A stretch of DNA of 64,000 nt from contig CM035356.1 of NCBI GenBank assembly GCA_020137815.1, positions 2,498,406 through 2,562,405 of the forward strand, read 5' to 3'. A program made the position numbers and the translations under genes. This DNA comes from Hormiphora californensis. Taxonomy: Eukaryota; Ctenophora; Tentaculata; Cydippida; Pleurobrachiidae. Of this stretch, positions 13,901 to 42,076 are shown piece by piece. Every line of letters begins with the position of its first letter. The stretch's first letter is position 1. Below the pieces are notes generated by a model that saw only the letters and a list, made by a program, of their open reading frames with translations, did no database searches and was not told the origin of the DNA.

Positions 13901-14715
13901 GATCTAACATGATCTAACATGATCTAACATGGTCCCATGATTTCTCAGTACCAGTATATGATAGAGAAGGGGCTAGTAGCGAACCCATCTGACCAGCCGA
14001 CCTCCCGAACTATCATCTCCATAGGAACTGAGTGGCTACCAACACGGGCAATCAACCAGCTCCCTCTCTGTATTGAGGTCTGTAATGTTGATTGCGAGCT
14101 CCGACCGATGAATAGCTGTAGTCTAGAGGGATAGAACATAACAACTGTTGTTATGTTCTTACTTCTTACCCTCCGGGGCGCGGGAAACAGGGTCGAGCAA
14201 GGCAAGGTATCTGAGAATAATTCATGTTTGAAACTGGGGTCAATAAGGGGTAAAATCTTCTAAAAACTACCTCCCCCCCAGATACATCATGAAAGGTCAG
14301 TAGTGCCTCAACAAAACAGCCCAACACAGAACAACAGGGGGACGGTCTTTGTGTCAGTCTCTCTAACAGTGTCGACAGAGAGTTTCAGAGAGACATGTTC
14401 ATTAACGGTCTTCCTAGTAAGTTTTATTAGTAGTATGTACTAGGGCACCCAACATTGGCTGTTGTGTTGTGAGAGGTATAGATACAAGTTCCAGATACTA
14501 TCTACTAGTCAATAGATAGTATCTAATAGATAGTATCTAATATTATAGATAGTATCTGGAACTTGTACTGTTCATAGTCGAATTCTGATTCATGTTCATT
14601 TCAATTATGTGTCAAGAAATCAACACATTCATTTCAGGGAAGTGCTAGAAGCATGGATGATGACTTTGACCTGAACGATTTTAACGAAGCAATAGACGAT
14701 ATGTTTGGCAACTGA
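4921..14715 (+). CDS. Interferon regulatory factor family transcription factor
   Basis: Exons: 4921-4965, 5067-5148, 5290-5388, 5686-5772, 6012-6161, 6234-6315, 7158-7266, 7363-7476, 7869-7973, 14638-14715. All phases match, giving 316 residues and a TGA stop. The N-terminus is an IRF winged-helix DNA-binding domain: FIPWLIRE, GLIWYDR, IQIPWPRA and YCWHKFRYAG give four of the characteristic tryptophans. Exon 4 gives a recognition helix, IFRAITNS, that keeps the Arg, Asn and Ser of the usual RCxxNS; the tryptophan before it is replaced (SIIK). A Ser/Pro/Thr linker follows, then a short IRF-association-like domain (YYFSGEEV, FQRGILLSTD, LAQRNSKIR, IFSYIGFIEM). The C-terminus is acidic (MDDDFDLNDFNEAIDDMFGN). 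The last intron is 6.7 kb and full of mobile DNA. Which IRF subgroup it belongs to cannot be told. Confidence 0.85.
8009..8453. mobile_element. 445 bp MITE with about 123 bp terminal inverted repeats
   Basis: Arms 8009-8131 and 8331-8453 are near-identical inverted copies beginning CTAGATCCAAAAACC. TA dinucleotides sit directly outside both ends (8007-8008, 8454-8455), as expected for Tc1/mariner-type insertion. The roughly 200 bp between the arms holds no transposase-like ORF. The element sits in the last IRF intron, just after the donor site. Confidence 0.85.
8640..9260. repeat. Short and 145 bp tandem repeats
   Basis: From about 8640 to 8830 a degenerate 13-14 bp motif (CGCGATTAGCTAT) is repeated many times. 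From 8940 onward a longer unit beginning TTAAAATCGTCTTAAATTT is repeated at 8940, 9083 and 9229 (spacing 143 and 146 bp). A sequence with the same GACAGTCATAAC core recurs near 9400. Non-coding intron DNA. Confidence 0.75.
9654..13533. mobile_element. 3.88 kb foldback element, copy 1
   Basis: The whole element is one long palindrome: the left half (9654 to about 11594) is repeated in inverted order in the right half, with almost no spacer. Ends are TAGTCTAGTGAAAAC and its complement, flanked by a 4 bp direct repeat TCTA (9650-9653, 13534-13537). Each arm has outer 150-200 bp sub-repeats (GTCGTAGAGAC / GAAGGTCCGAAGTCGCTAT). It also has an inner 20-21 bp minisatellite based on CTAGATACCCCTCAGACCC. 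No ORF resembles a transposase. Compared with the copy at 53405-57930 it carries many small indels, so it is probably older. It lies in the last IRF intron. Confidence 0.9.
14484..14566. repeat. 83 bp hairpin
   Basis: ACAAGTTCCAGATACTATCT and its complement close a hairpin; the loop region contains further AGATAGTATCTA iterations. It lies 70 bp before the last IRF exon. It may be a decayed MITE. Confidence 0.7.
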
Positions 14716-16821
14716 GTGACTCTTTTTAATATTCATAGACACTTTTAGATTCATTATTTTGGGAGAATCACTTGTGGAAATGACGAGAGACTCAGACAGA
14801 GATCTCTGTCTCTATCTCGAGATGATCAGAGAGAATAATATTAATTAATAAGAATAATATGTAGTGTCATGAGTTGCCTTGTTTGACACTCTCTCCCCAC
14901 CCCGGAGTTTAGAGCTGCGCCTGCAGTGTTATAAAGTAGCGTTTTTTACAATTTGTTGATACATTGAATTGCATGAACTATTTTATACTTTTCCGCAGAT
15001 ATTTCTTTTTCTTTGCTGGTGGCTGCTGCACATGGTTGGTTATAATTGGTGGACCAATGACCATCTATGGGTCATTGTAAAATTTTGAGATATAATATAA
15101 TTCTTTAGGTAGCACTGCTTGTACAACTTATAACACTGGGCAGTGTTATAAGTGAAAACTTATAACACTGCCCAGTTATACATGAAAACTTATAACACTG
15201 CTGCACTTCGAACTCCACTGTTTCTGTCACGTTTAAAAACCGTTAGAAAGATAAACGTGTACGAACTCCCTCTCTCTCTTTCTTTATGTCACACTCTCAC
15301 GCCGTTGCAGCATCGAAATCAAGATAACGGTTACGAACTCCCGGACCCACACATTCTTTATCTCTCACTCTCACTAATCTCTCACTCTCTTTACCTATCT
15401 CAGGCGTTATCTTATCTTATACTGATTTCTCTGCCTGCTACCTTATCATGAATTTGTTCTATTGTTACGCCCTATGCTAAAGTGTCTCTCACTCTTGTTT
15501 AAAAAATTTTACAATGCAATTTTATTATGCCTGTTTTCGTTGTACCTGACGTCAACAATAATGTCCCAGATTCGTACACTTTTAGACCTCGCAGGCTCGG
15601 TCAAAAAGTAAAACTACATCACTCGCAGGCTCGTGAGGTAGTCAAACTTAGTGGCACTCGCAGGCTCGTGCACTAAAGTACAAGAATCTGCCTCGACCTG
15701 TGGTCTCGGATCATTATTGTTGCACTTATAACACTCGACCTTCGGTCTCGTGTTATAAGTTTTCAGGTACAACTTATAGGCATAATAAAATCCTACATTA
15801 CTGACATCAGGAAGTGATGAGTCCACGATTAACTCTTTCCTAACCCCCCCCTTCCTATGAGTACTTCCATATTGGCAACAAAGTATAAAAGGCACATATC
15901 ACAAATCTGAATAGAGTTAATCACAAACAACACACCTGCACGAATATAGCGCTTTCAGTTTCATTGATCTTTTCTCTTTCTCTTCGCCATAACGCTATTG
16001 ATGTGAACATAAATATCTGTACATATATCTGATACAATATCGTAGTATATTCAGTATACATATGTAATATATTTCGATTCAAGTGTTTGTATGTAATTGT
16101 ACATATGAATGTCACGCAGTGTCACACAAACATTTTAAAGGCCGAAATTAGTGTCTTGAGGATAGTCCAAATGTCACCCAGCGAGACACGTGTATCGATG
16201 TCGAGACACCTTGTCCTAGGAATTACCCCGCTCCCCTTGCCAGCGCTATGACATATCGAGTATAACCCGTTATCGACATCTCCAAAGAATGCTGTGTTTA
16301 ATCTTCTGGATCATCACGTGTGTCACACAATCTCGTCGCTACTTCCAATTGATCTCCAACAGCCGTACCTGTGAGGAGGAGAGGACTGCATTTTATTTGA
16401 TTGCTTGTGTGAGAGAGCTTAGACTTAGAGAATATAGAGCGGGGTTAGAAGAGAGAAATTGTGTATGCAGTAGTGTGTGATGGTCGGGGGGAGGGGGTAT
16501 ATGATTCAAGAGTCCCATGCACTGCATGATGCATGGGGGGACAGGAAGGGTATGTTATCAAATAAGGCATGGATAATATCCATTGGATATAGATATATAT
16601 GTGTGCACGTGTTCATTTCCAGCAGCTAATTAGCTCCTGTTCATGTAGTGTAACACGTACTACCACGCGTACTGCAGGGGGGGGGGGACTGCTGCTGGCC
16701 ACCTACTTTACCTCAGCTCAGAACTGACTCAGTACTGCAGCTGTACTACTATACTGTCTTATGCTCCTCTTCGTTAAATAACTCTACGAAGCCTTCACAT
16801 TACTCGATTAAGTAGTTTAAC
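14716..16821. other. Intergenic stretch with hairpins
   Basis: No gene recognised. A 13 bp-stem hairpin of ACTTATAACACTG lies at 15126-15153, and a related hairpin (ACTTATAACAC ... GTGTTATAAGT) at 15725-15761. Between them three CTCGCAGGCTCG repeats occur (about 15596-15670). These probably mark decayed inverted-repeat elements. CTTGCCAGCGCTATGACAT near 16237 also occurs near 13768. Confidence 0.5.
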
Positions 16822-16852
<31 letters not shown>

Positions 16853-17600
16853 ACGCTCATTTTTTATATATTTTTATATATTTTATATACCTTTTTTTTG
16901 GAAAAAAAAAACATAATTTTTTATATATATATAAAATATATAAAAATATATAAAAATACATATGAATATATAAAAATATATAAAAATATATAAAAAATAT
17001 ATAAAAATATATAAAAAATTGTGCCGAAAGTGTGAAAACAGAAAGCTGTTTTTCGCCATAGCGGGATCAAATATCATTCAATTGATCTCAAACTTGGTCA
17101 GCATCTTCATCTAGATAATCCTGATGATTTTCCGTCATCAATGTGACGTTTGTAACATCGTGACGTCGCGTCAATAACGTCATGACGTCAAAATGACGTC
17201 AAAAATGATTTGTTTTTTTAGTTTCGCGATCCCAACCTCTCTTCACCAGTTCTAGTACATCTGCACGGATCAACATACAAAAAATGATTGAAATCACACC
17301 AAAACTGGTAGATATTATTAGGCCGGAACCTCTCTTCACCAGTTCTACTTTTGACAGTGCATAATTCACTTTTGAACACATTCTCAATTATGTAAAAGAG
17401 CTATCACACTCTCAAACACTTAAATTAACTCTATGAAACATATTCAAGTGAACAATAGATGGAAATAATCCCCTTTTTTGAAAGTAAAAGGGGTGAAAAA
17501 AGGGTTTATTTTATATATTTTTATATATTTTTATATATTTTTATATGTTATTTATATAACTTTATATATTTTTATATATTTTTATATATTTTTATATATT

Positions 17601-18469
17601 TTTATATATACAGTCGGACCCCGATTTAGGGACACCCTCGGGGGAAAGGGTCTTGTCCACTAAATCGGGGTGTCCACTAAATCGGGGTGAGCCATATTTG
17701 GCCCATAAAAACATATTTTATTGCCCAAAATGCTATATTATTAAGACTAAAGACACCTCTAACTGTTATATGGAATATTCATGTATTGATGACATGATCA
17801 TTTTTGATTAGAAAAAGAAAAATATAAAATAATTATTTTTCAAAAAAATGTGGAAAATTTTCCAAGTTATACCAGCCCGTCCGGTTTGTATTTCGAATCG
17901 GCGCAACTTACTGGATATATCCTGTCTAATTAGCAGGTTCAAAACGAACCGATACGTGATACCATACCGAATCGGGGCACCCTAAGCGGGTGAGGAAGTA
18001 TAAAAATTTCAAAATAACTTTTTCTCTCAAAATTTATGGGGAGCACCGATCAAAGCATTGACAATCGTACTGTAAAATTTTGCAAAAAAGTTTAAAAAAA
18101 GGTATACCAGCCACGTCCGAATCGTGTTTCGAATCGGTGCATCTTATCGCATGTCCTGCTGCTAATTAGACGGAACGAATCGAAACGTGATCCCCATCGA
18201 ATCGAAATTTTGACGCTTGGACCTTGGTGAACTTGTGATTCAATGGGCACCATGGGGATCACGTATCGGTTCGTTCCGAACCGTCTAATTAGCAGAAGGA
18301 CATGCGATAAGATGCACCGATTCGAAACACGATTCGGACATGGCTGGAATCTTTTTGAAAAATTTCACAAAAAATTTCCCAAAAAATTCAAAAATTTTTG
18401 GGGGGAAAAAATCCTGTCCCTAAATCGGGGTGTCCCTAAATCGGGGGTCCCTAAATCGGGGTCCGACTG
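17601..18469. mobile_element. 869 bp pogo-like MITE
   Basis: Ends are CAGTCGGACCCCGATTTA and its complement, flanked by TA on each side. Such CAGT(C/G)GRACC ends and TA target sites are typical of pogo/Tigger-type elements. Both flanks are TATATA-rich. Inside, a block of about 100 bp (17875-17975) recurs at about 18103-18205 and, inverted, at about 18245-18350. No transposase ORF. An 83 bp relative lies at 34190-34272. Confidence 0.8.
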
Positions 18470-18502
18470 TATATAAAAAATTCCAAAATTAAGGAAATAT
18501 TA

Positions 18503-19420
18503 GGTTGTCCCATAAATATTGTCCCTCGGTGATTTTTCCAAGAAAATAACGATTTGAAAGAAAATAAACGGTCCTACGGTATTTTTGACATCCTTGGCTC
18601 CATTCTTATAGGTCAGGGATTCTACGTGCCCATACAGAAGGGTAGCTGTAGGTGAATTTGGTAGGCCAGTCTTGTAACGATCTTAAAACTGACTTTGACC
18701 CATTTTGTACCTAGCCAAAACCATCTCGGCACCATCTAACCTCAGGAGAGTCATCTCTGATCCCTTTTGAGGTAGTGTGGTGAGTTACACGCATCGGAAT
18801 GATGCTCAGACATCCCTATGACAACTTATGTGCACGCCAAATCGACAAATTAGCATTGATTTTCAGCGCAAAAAGTGGCTACCTCGCAAAATTATGTTTC
18901 TCGGCCCCAGATGGGCCACCTGGATGCGATTGATGGTCCTATGTGGTAGAGAAAGGTCTATTCTAGAGTTCTTAGGCCGATTTCAAGACTGTCCTTCATT
19001 GGCTTCTTCTCACGGTCATTGGTTTCTGTCAAAAATGTCTGCAGCGGCCGTTTTGAGTGAACTCTGTTTAAGGAGTGATGGCCCTAAAACGAAGGGTTCT
19101 ATTCAAAAGTTAAAGGTCCCTGGAGCTCCCAGAGGATGCCCCCTAAGTCCCCACCGGGTAAAATGAGCAGTCCATATCCTTATTTTAGCACAGGATTCGA
19201 TTTAATGAGAAGAAACAATTTCATGATCGAAATTTTGAAGATCGTAGTAAGACATACGTGTAAAGATTGGCCCATAATTCCTGAACTATACTACCTTGAT
19301 ACATCCCCAACCTATAGGAATGGAGCCAAGGATGCTAGGAATACCGTAGGACCGTTTATTTTCTTTCAAATCATCATTTTCTTGAAAAAATCACCGAGGG
19401 ACAATATTTATGGGACAAAC
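18503..19420. mobile_element. 918 bp mariner-like MITE
   Basis: Ends GGTTGTCCCATAAATATTG and GTTTGTCCCATAAATATTG (the latter on the opposite strand) form terminal inverted repeats of about 110 bp, flanked by TA (18501-18502, 19421-19422). TA target sites and the GGTTGTCCCATAA start suit the mariner group. The internal open frame at 18828-19166 has no transposase motif, so this is a non-autonomous copy nested in the composite element. Confidence 0.82.
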
Positions 19421-19463
19421 TAATATATAAAAAATTCGTTGGCCCCCCCCCCCCCAGTTTAAC

Positions 19464-20328
19464 AGTACCATCCCCCTCATACGACTGTTTAAATTCCCCT
19501 ATTTAACAGAGATAAATTCTATCAAGACTTGACAGGTGCAGAGAGAGAGAATTAGTATAAGGGGGAGCTGCTACCCCTCAACTAATCTGTCAGGCATTTA
19601 TATTTAACTGCTTTCTCTGAATCTTTTCCTCCGGAGAAGAGGGGTTACATCTGAAATCAAGGAGCATCTAGTATTAGTCCTCTGTCGTGGACTGTATGAT
19701 TGCGAAATGCACTGATTTCAAGGCCGAACCTTAAATGACTGCATCTAACATCGGGTACATGTCAAACTGCGTCTGGATCATCTCGCGACCTCCACACACA
19801 ACTGTCTGGGCCCGAGATGTTTCTTGAAAAGCTTTGACAAATTCTGTTTTTATTGATTACTTATAGTTACTTATAGTAAGTTAGTGTATCTTTGTGGGCC
19901 ATCTGAGCTATGAACAGTGGAATGAACCATGTACAATTCTTGCTAATTGTTGTTCCCATTCCAAACTAATTTAGCGGGGCCGGGGTTGTAGCCCAGCAAT
20001 GTTTCAATTAAAATCAGTTCTTGACATGTGTACCAACTATTATACAATAAGATGAAGTTACATAAGCTTGTAATTGTATCTTCCCCGGCCTATAGAAATC
20101 CCTCTCCCCCTCCTCTATTTAGTACTTAGTGGAAACAATTACCTCGAGATTGTGGTTAGCTCGTGTGTGTAGTGCTGTACTATAGCCATATGATACAACT
20201 CCTAGTAGAGCTTACTACGTTGTAGTTGTACATATATTGCTTGTTCAATGGTCATTCCTTGTGAATTTGATTCTCAATTGCAAGCAAATGTTTTTACAAC
20301 ATTAATTATTTAACTTTGTATTTTCTAG
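19464..20328. other. Stretch without recognised gene
   Basis: No exon could be supported. It may hold upstream exons or the promoter of the gene whose first recognised exon starts at 20329. Confidence 0.3.
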
Positions 20329-21232
20329 TGCCGCCCGTTTTGATTCTGAAAATGCGCTCAGAGCTCAACAAGACAGCAACCTCAATTTAATTGTACAGGG
20401 GACTGCATGTTGTGCCCAAATTAACCCCACCTTTACAGTACCCAGTAGGCCAGGTATGCAGCAAGACCAGAAACCAGCAGCAGGGGGAGCTATTAGGAAG
20501 GGGAAAGCAGCGTCTAATAACGATCCACTGACACAAAAGGTAAATTATTAAAATTGTTACCACTTTAGGACGATTCAGTTTTTCCACCCTTTCCTCTGAC
20601 ATCTTACACTTCCCACCTAGTCTGGTACTCACAGACAAGACTGCTGGAATTGTCATACTTTAACTGCAGTTATAGTTGTCGTACTACACGACTGTGTAAG
20701 TGTCGCGCACACGCCACACAGTTCTCTCTGATTCGGTGTCATAATTCCAACACGTCTAAAAAACCTCGATACATTCAACTTGCCTCTACACGTGCAGTAT
20801 GTACAGTAGCATGGTCCACGTGCCAATTTCCTAGCAGTTCAACCCGTGGAGGGCTGGAGCTGAGACATCGATAATGGGTTCCGGTGTAGCTCCATAGTGG
20901 TAATTGCAGTTTCATTTGTTGAGAAAGTTTATCATCGAATTCGAATTGAACAACGAAAGGAGCCAGACCAACCCTCCACGGCGCCACACAACATCAATAG
21001 GAGACGAACCCTAGCCTGAAGACTCACCTAGCTTTCAGAGTCAAATAGAGAAGCTATCCTGATTGGCCACAGGGAGCTTGTCAGCGCTGTGATATCCCTG
21101 TACCGTGCTGCAGAGATCCACACCAAAGTATACCACCTGAACAACCCCTCCCCTGATGAGATACAAGAAGGGAAAAGGATCACCCGCACTTCCAATCTTC
21201 GGAAGAGGAGGAGGAGGAGGAGACGGATTTGA
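20329..21232 (+). CDS. Unknown protein, 3' two exons
   Basis: Two exons with phase-compatible GT/AG sites: 20329-20539 and 21041-21232. The first encodes a Gln/Asn/Lys-rich segment (ARFDSENALRAQQDSN ... NNDPLTQK). The second encodes an amphipathic stretch (REAILIGHRELVSAVISLYR) and ends in a basic tail of eight arginines within nine residues, then a TGA stop at 21230-21232. The tail comes from an AGG repeat. Reading the other frame through the repeat would give a Glu-rich stretch followed by a good donor (GAG|GTAATAG), so an indel in the repeat may have changed the end of the protein. No family was recognised, and upstream exons are probably missing. Confidence 0.4.
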
Positions 21233-21671
21233 TTTGGATCTTGAGGTAATAGTTAAACTTTAACTAACGTAACTTGTCTCGCCGGTATATTAATCATGTT
21301 AACTGCACAACTTAGCGATTCTGTGATCTCTCTTAGTTAATACAACTTGCTATATAGTGATTGGTCAGTGGTCACTGGTCACTCCTCAGCATAGTATATT
21401 AGGCAGAACAATTACTGATTCGTTCGAGAACAATTTGGACACTTTCTAAGTTTTGCTTAATCGATCGAGAGCTTCCTGCAATTACTACATTTCTTATTGC
21501 ACCATATTGTGCAGCTGTTGTTGCCGTCGTACCAATTGACTCACTACGTGCAGTACAAGCTGCGAACCTACAGTTTGGATCTTGACAGAGTTGCGGTATT
21601 AGAGAGGTGTCATTGAGTGTGAGAGGTATTGTCAGAGCATTGACAGGTATTTCAGAGTGTCAGGAGATATC

Positions 21672-23284
21672 ATGGACGTTCATTACCAGACCGCCAGGAA
21701 GGAGAGAAAGAGACAGCAGCAGTGTGTGGAGAACTATGTTACCCCCATCGCCTCCAAGGTACATGCACAACTCGATATATATCTTCCATTTTCCAAGAAC
21801 TACACCAAGAATCACAGTTTCAAGAACCAGTGGTTCAAGCACAGTTTATATTCTTCAGTATCTGTTCATTTTGGATCTTTACAAGCGTTGGGCTTCACCC
21901 AGAAGAGAGGTGATAAAATTAGGTCATGAAACTTCGGAGTTGGACTACTCTATACCCGGCCCTGTAGATCTAAATCCATGTTCTGCTGTGTTGCACCTAC
22001 TGCAATTGAGAGGATAGAAGGTTTTAAAGCCCGTATTTGAAGGACGTCTATACAGGATCAGCAGGAAGTGGTGGAAAGACAATTGTGTCAATTCAATTCA
22101 TACAACAACACAATAGTGGCACTACGTGTGCATTGTGAATTACTACCCCTCTGATCTACACCTCCTGTTGTTCTTTAGCTTGTGTTGCACCTGCTATACA
22201 TTGGAGCCGCTGAAATATTCTTTGAACTTCCTGGCCTACAAGATTTCCGGGTTTTTGACACCATGGATTTGCGATCGATTAGAGAGATTGCCAGTTTCAC
22301 TCAGTCTCCAACTTCACCGGAAGAATCGTCAGGGACCGCTACTACAGCACCGGCTGAGCATACTAGGAATGTCGCTGTTATAAGAAGGCGAAAGAAGGAA
22401 TTTTGGTCGGAGGACTTTACTCTTGCTGTTCAGGTCTCATGATGCATGTCATGATGAAGTTGGAATATTTGTTTTAACTCCGGAGCACGAAATGATGCTC
22501 ACTCGACACTGTTAACACTGTTAATTAAAGTCGGATTTTTTGAAGTTGTCACCCCAAAATGACCGCGCATGTGAAATTTATCAATTTTGACGCGCACACC
22601 ACACGTTAACATGTGATGTGACGCGCAAAAACATTCCGTGCACGAAAAGGGGGGTGACAACTTCAAAAAATCCGACTTTACATGCTCTAATAAGTTCATC
22701 ATGAATGAACATTGATCACCCTAGTGTTTATGAAACTCCCTTCAACTCCTATGCTAAATCCTTCCAAATTTCAGGCAAAACGAGCAAAAGAAAAGGAAGT
22801 TCACGATGAGACGTACGCTTTGGAGGAGTACCTGACCATGGAGGAGGAACTGACAAACGCTCAGGATGCAGTAAATAGTAACATTCGGGCTGTAACTAAC
22901 AGGTAACTAATATGTAACTAGGTCTGTTACTAACAGGTAACTAGGGCTGTTACTAACAGGTAACTAGGGCTGTTACTAACAGGTAACTAGGGCTCTTACT
23001 AACAGGTAATTAGGGCTGTTACTAACAGGTAACTAGGGCTGTTACTAACAGGTAACTAGGGCTGTTACTAATTGGTAACCATGGTAACACAGGACTTCCA
23101 TCCCCTAATCACACTATCTCATTACTACAGATACCAACACCTGACACGGACTCTCAAGACGAAGCAGCGAGATTGTCAGACTGCTACTTCATGGCTGGTT
23201 ATTGTTCTCGCTGTACCTTTCTGGATGTATGCCGCCATATTTGTATCGCTCTCAATTAACACATACAAGAAGGACTTGGGGTAG
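21672..23284 (+). CDS. Small tail-anchored protein of unknown family
   Basis: Exons: 21672-21758, 22179-22433, 22775-22902, 23131-23284; phases match and the model has 207 residues. The N-terminus is basic (TARKERKRQQQ). A Ser/Thr/Pro-rich middle follows, then a charged helical segment likely to be a coiled coil (KEKEVHDETYALEEYLTMEE ... NAQDAVNSNI). A single C-terminal hydrophobic segment (SWLVIVLAVPFWMYAAIFVS) comes 11 residues before the stop. The arrangement is that of a tail-anchored membrane protein with its bulk in the cytosol. The ATG chosen is the first in the exon with an upstream AG; earlier exons cannot be excluded. The third intron opens with a minisatellite copying the exon-intron junction. 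Confidence 0.55.
22528..22678. mobile_element. 151 bp MITE
   Basis: Terminal inverted repeats of about 28 bp start AAGTCGGATTTTTTGAAG, with TA on both sides (22526-22527, 22679-22680). The centre is rich in CGCGC. It lies in the second intron of the tail-anchored gene. Confidence 0.88.
22880..23074 (+). repeat. 23 bp minisatellite containing the exon 3 splice donor
   Basis: The exon end CTAACAG|GTAACT at 22902 is repeated with junctions at 22936, 22959, 22982, 23005, 23028 and 23051. The first spacing is 34 bp and the rest are exactly 23 bp. Every copy keeps CTAACAG followed by GTAACT or GTAATT, so each could act as a donor and perhaps as an acceptor. A last degenerate unit ends near 23074. 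Confidence 0.9.
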
Positions 23285-23648
23285 TTGTAACACTTTCCGG
23301 AACAATCATACTATCATTGAGGGTTATTGAAGCACTTTCTGGCGGCGCCAGACCCCGATTTGATTCTCCAGTAGAAGCAAAGAGTGATGATAACTACGGC
23401 TACAGATTTGAGACTCCATGACAGCCCCCTTTTCAGCCCATACCCCACGAGGGAAGTGTAGCTTATGGTGGGTATTATTTTGATTGTTTTTACATTTGTG
23501 TATGACTAACAGCTGCTATATTATATCTGAAGCTTCATGTTGAACTTTTTAATTTTACGTGTTTAACTCTCATTAAAAGTTGGGGGATTGGGGAACAACT
23601 ACCTCATGATAATGACAGGGAAGACTAGAGGATTGTGACTAACCTGTA
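23285..23648. other. Convergent gap between two gene ends
   Basis: 364 bp between the stop codons of the tail-anchored gene (plus) and the ankyrin gene (minus). It contains CTGGCGGCGCCAGACCCCG near 23340, a dispersed motif seen again near 24226, 40494 and 49840. No exon. Confidence 0.4.
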
Positions 23649-41503
<17,855 letters not shown>

Positions 41504-42076
41504 AGATCTTGTGGTGGGCTTTCTTTAGGACATGTGAGGTTATTGAATTGCTGTGATAGATGTTAGAGTTAGTTAAAGTGGGAAAAACAGGAAATTTGGG
41601 GTAAGGGGGGGGGGGGGGGTAGCAGAAACAGGAAAATTTTCATATCTTGGGGTTATCTGAAGCGGAGAGATCTCAATTATTTTCACAGAATGTTTACACA
41701 CACACACAAACAGACACGTACATAAATATACAACTTCGGTCCTCGTCTTGCTTTCTCTCCCATCTCTCTTTGTGACATTAAAAAGCACGTCACACACTGT
41801 AGCAGTCGAATATTATGTAGTTTCAAACTTATCCAACATAATGCCTCGGTCCACTCTGGTTTAATCATCTTAACAACATCTTAACATCATCTTAACATCT
41901 TCCAAACAGTAAATATTTACAGGGGTAAAAACCTAACTCAGTTGATAAACGAATAAACATCTTTCATGGGGTTAAACTTTTAATAAAGTTTTGGTGGCAT
42001 GTCTTATCAGGAAGCTCCAACCATCTATCTCTCGTCAGATTCTCCCGAGAGAAAGTTTAAATCAATGATCCTGATT
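41504..42076. promoter_or_regulatory. Gap upstream of the ankyrin gene
   Basis: 573 bp between the ankyrin start and the stop of the NEK kinase gene, both minus. It should hold the ankyrin promoter and the NEK polyadenylation region. A G run lies at about 41608-41620; no core element could be assigned. Confidence 0.35.

Larger units (their letters stand above)
16822..19455. mobile_element. Composite element with G-run and C-run ends and 8 bp duplication
   Basis: The 8 bp AGTTTAAC occurs directly outside both ends (16814-16821 and 19456-19463). The left end is a run of nearly 30 G followed by CAACG and ATTTTTTATATAT. The right end is the mirror image: ATATAAAAAATTCGTTGG followed by a C run. 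So both ends share an inverted repeat of a G run, CAACG and ATTTTTTATAT. The interior holds TATATTTTTA arrays (16860-17010, 17510-17600), a duplicated ACCTCTCTTCACCAGTTCTA, and two complete MITEs (17601-18469, 18503-19420). No transposase is visible. An 8 bp duplication would suit a hAT-type element, but the ends do not resemble known hAT ends. Confidence 0.7.

Noticed and set aside
16822-19455. Helitron as explanation of the G-run element
   Set aside because: Helitrons insert without target duplication and lack terminal inverted repeats; here an 8 bp duplication and inverted ends are present.
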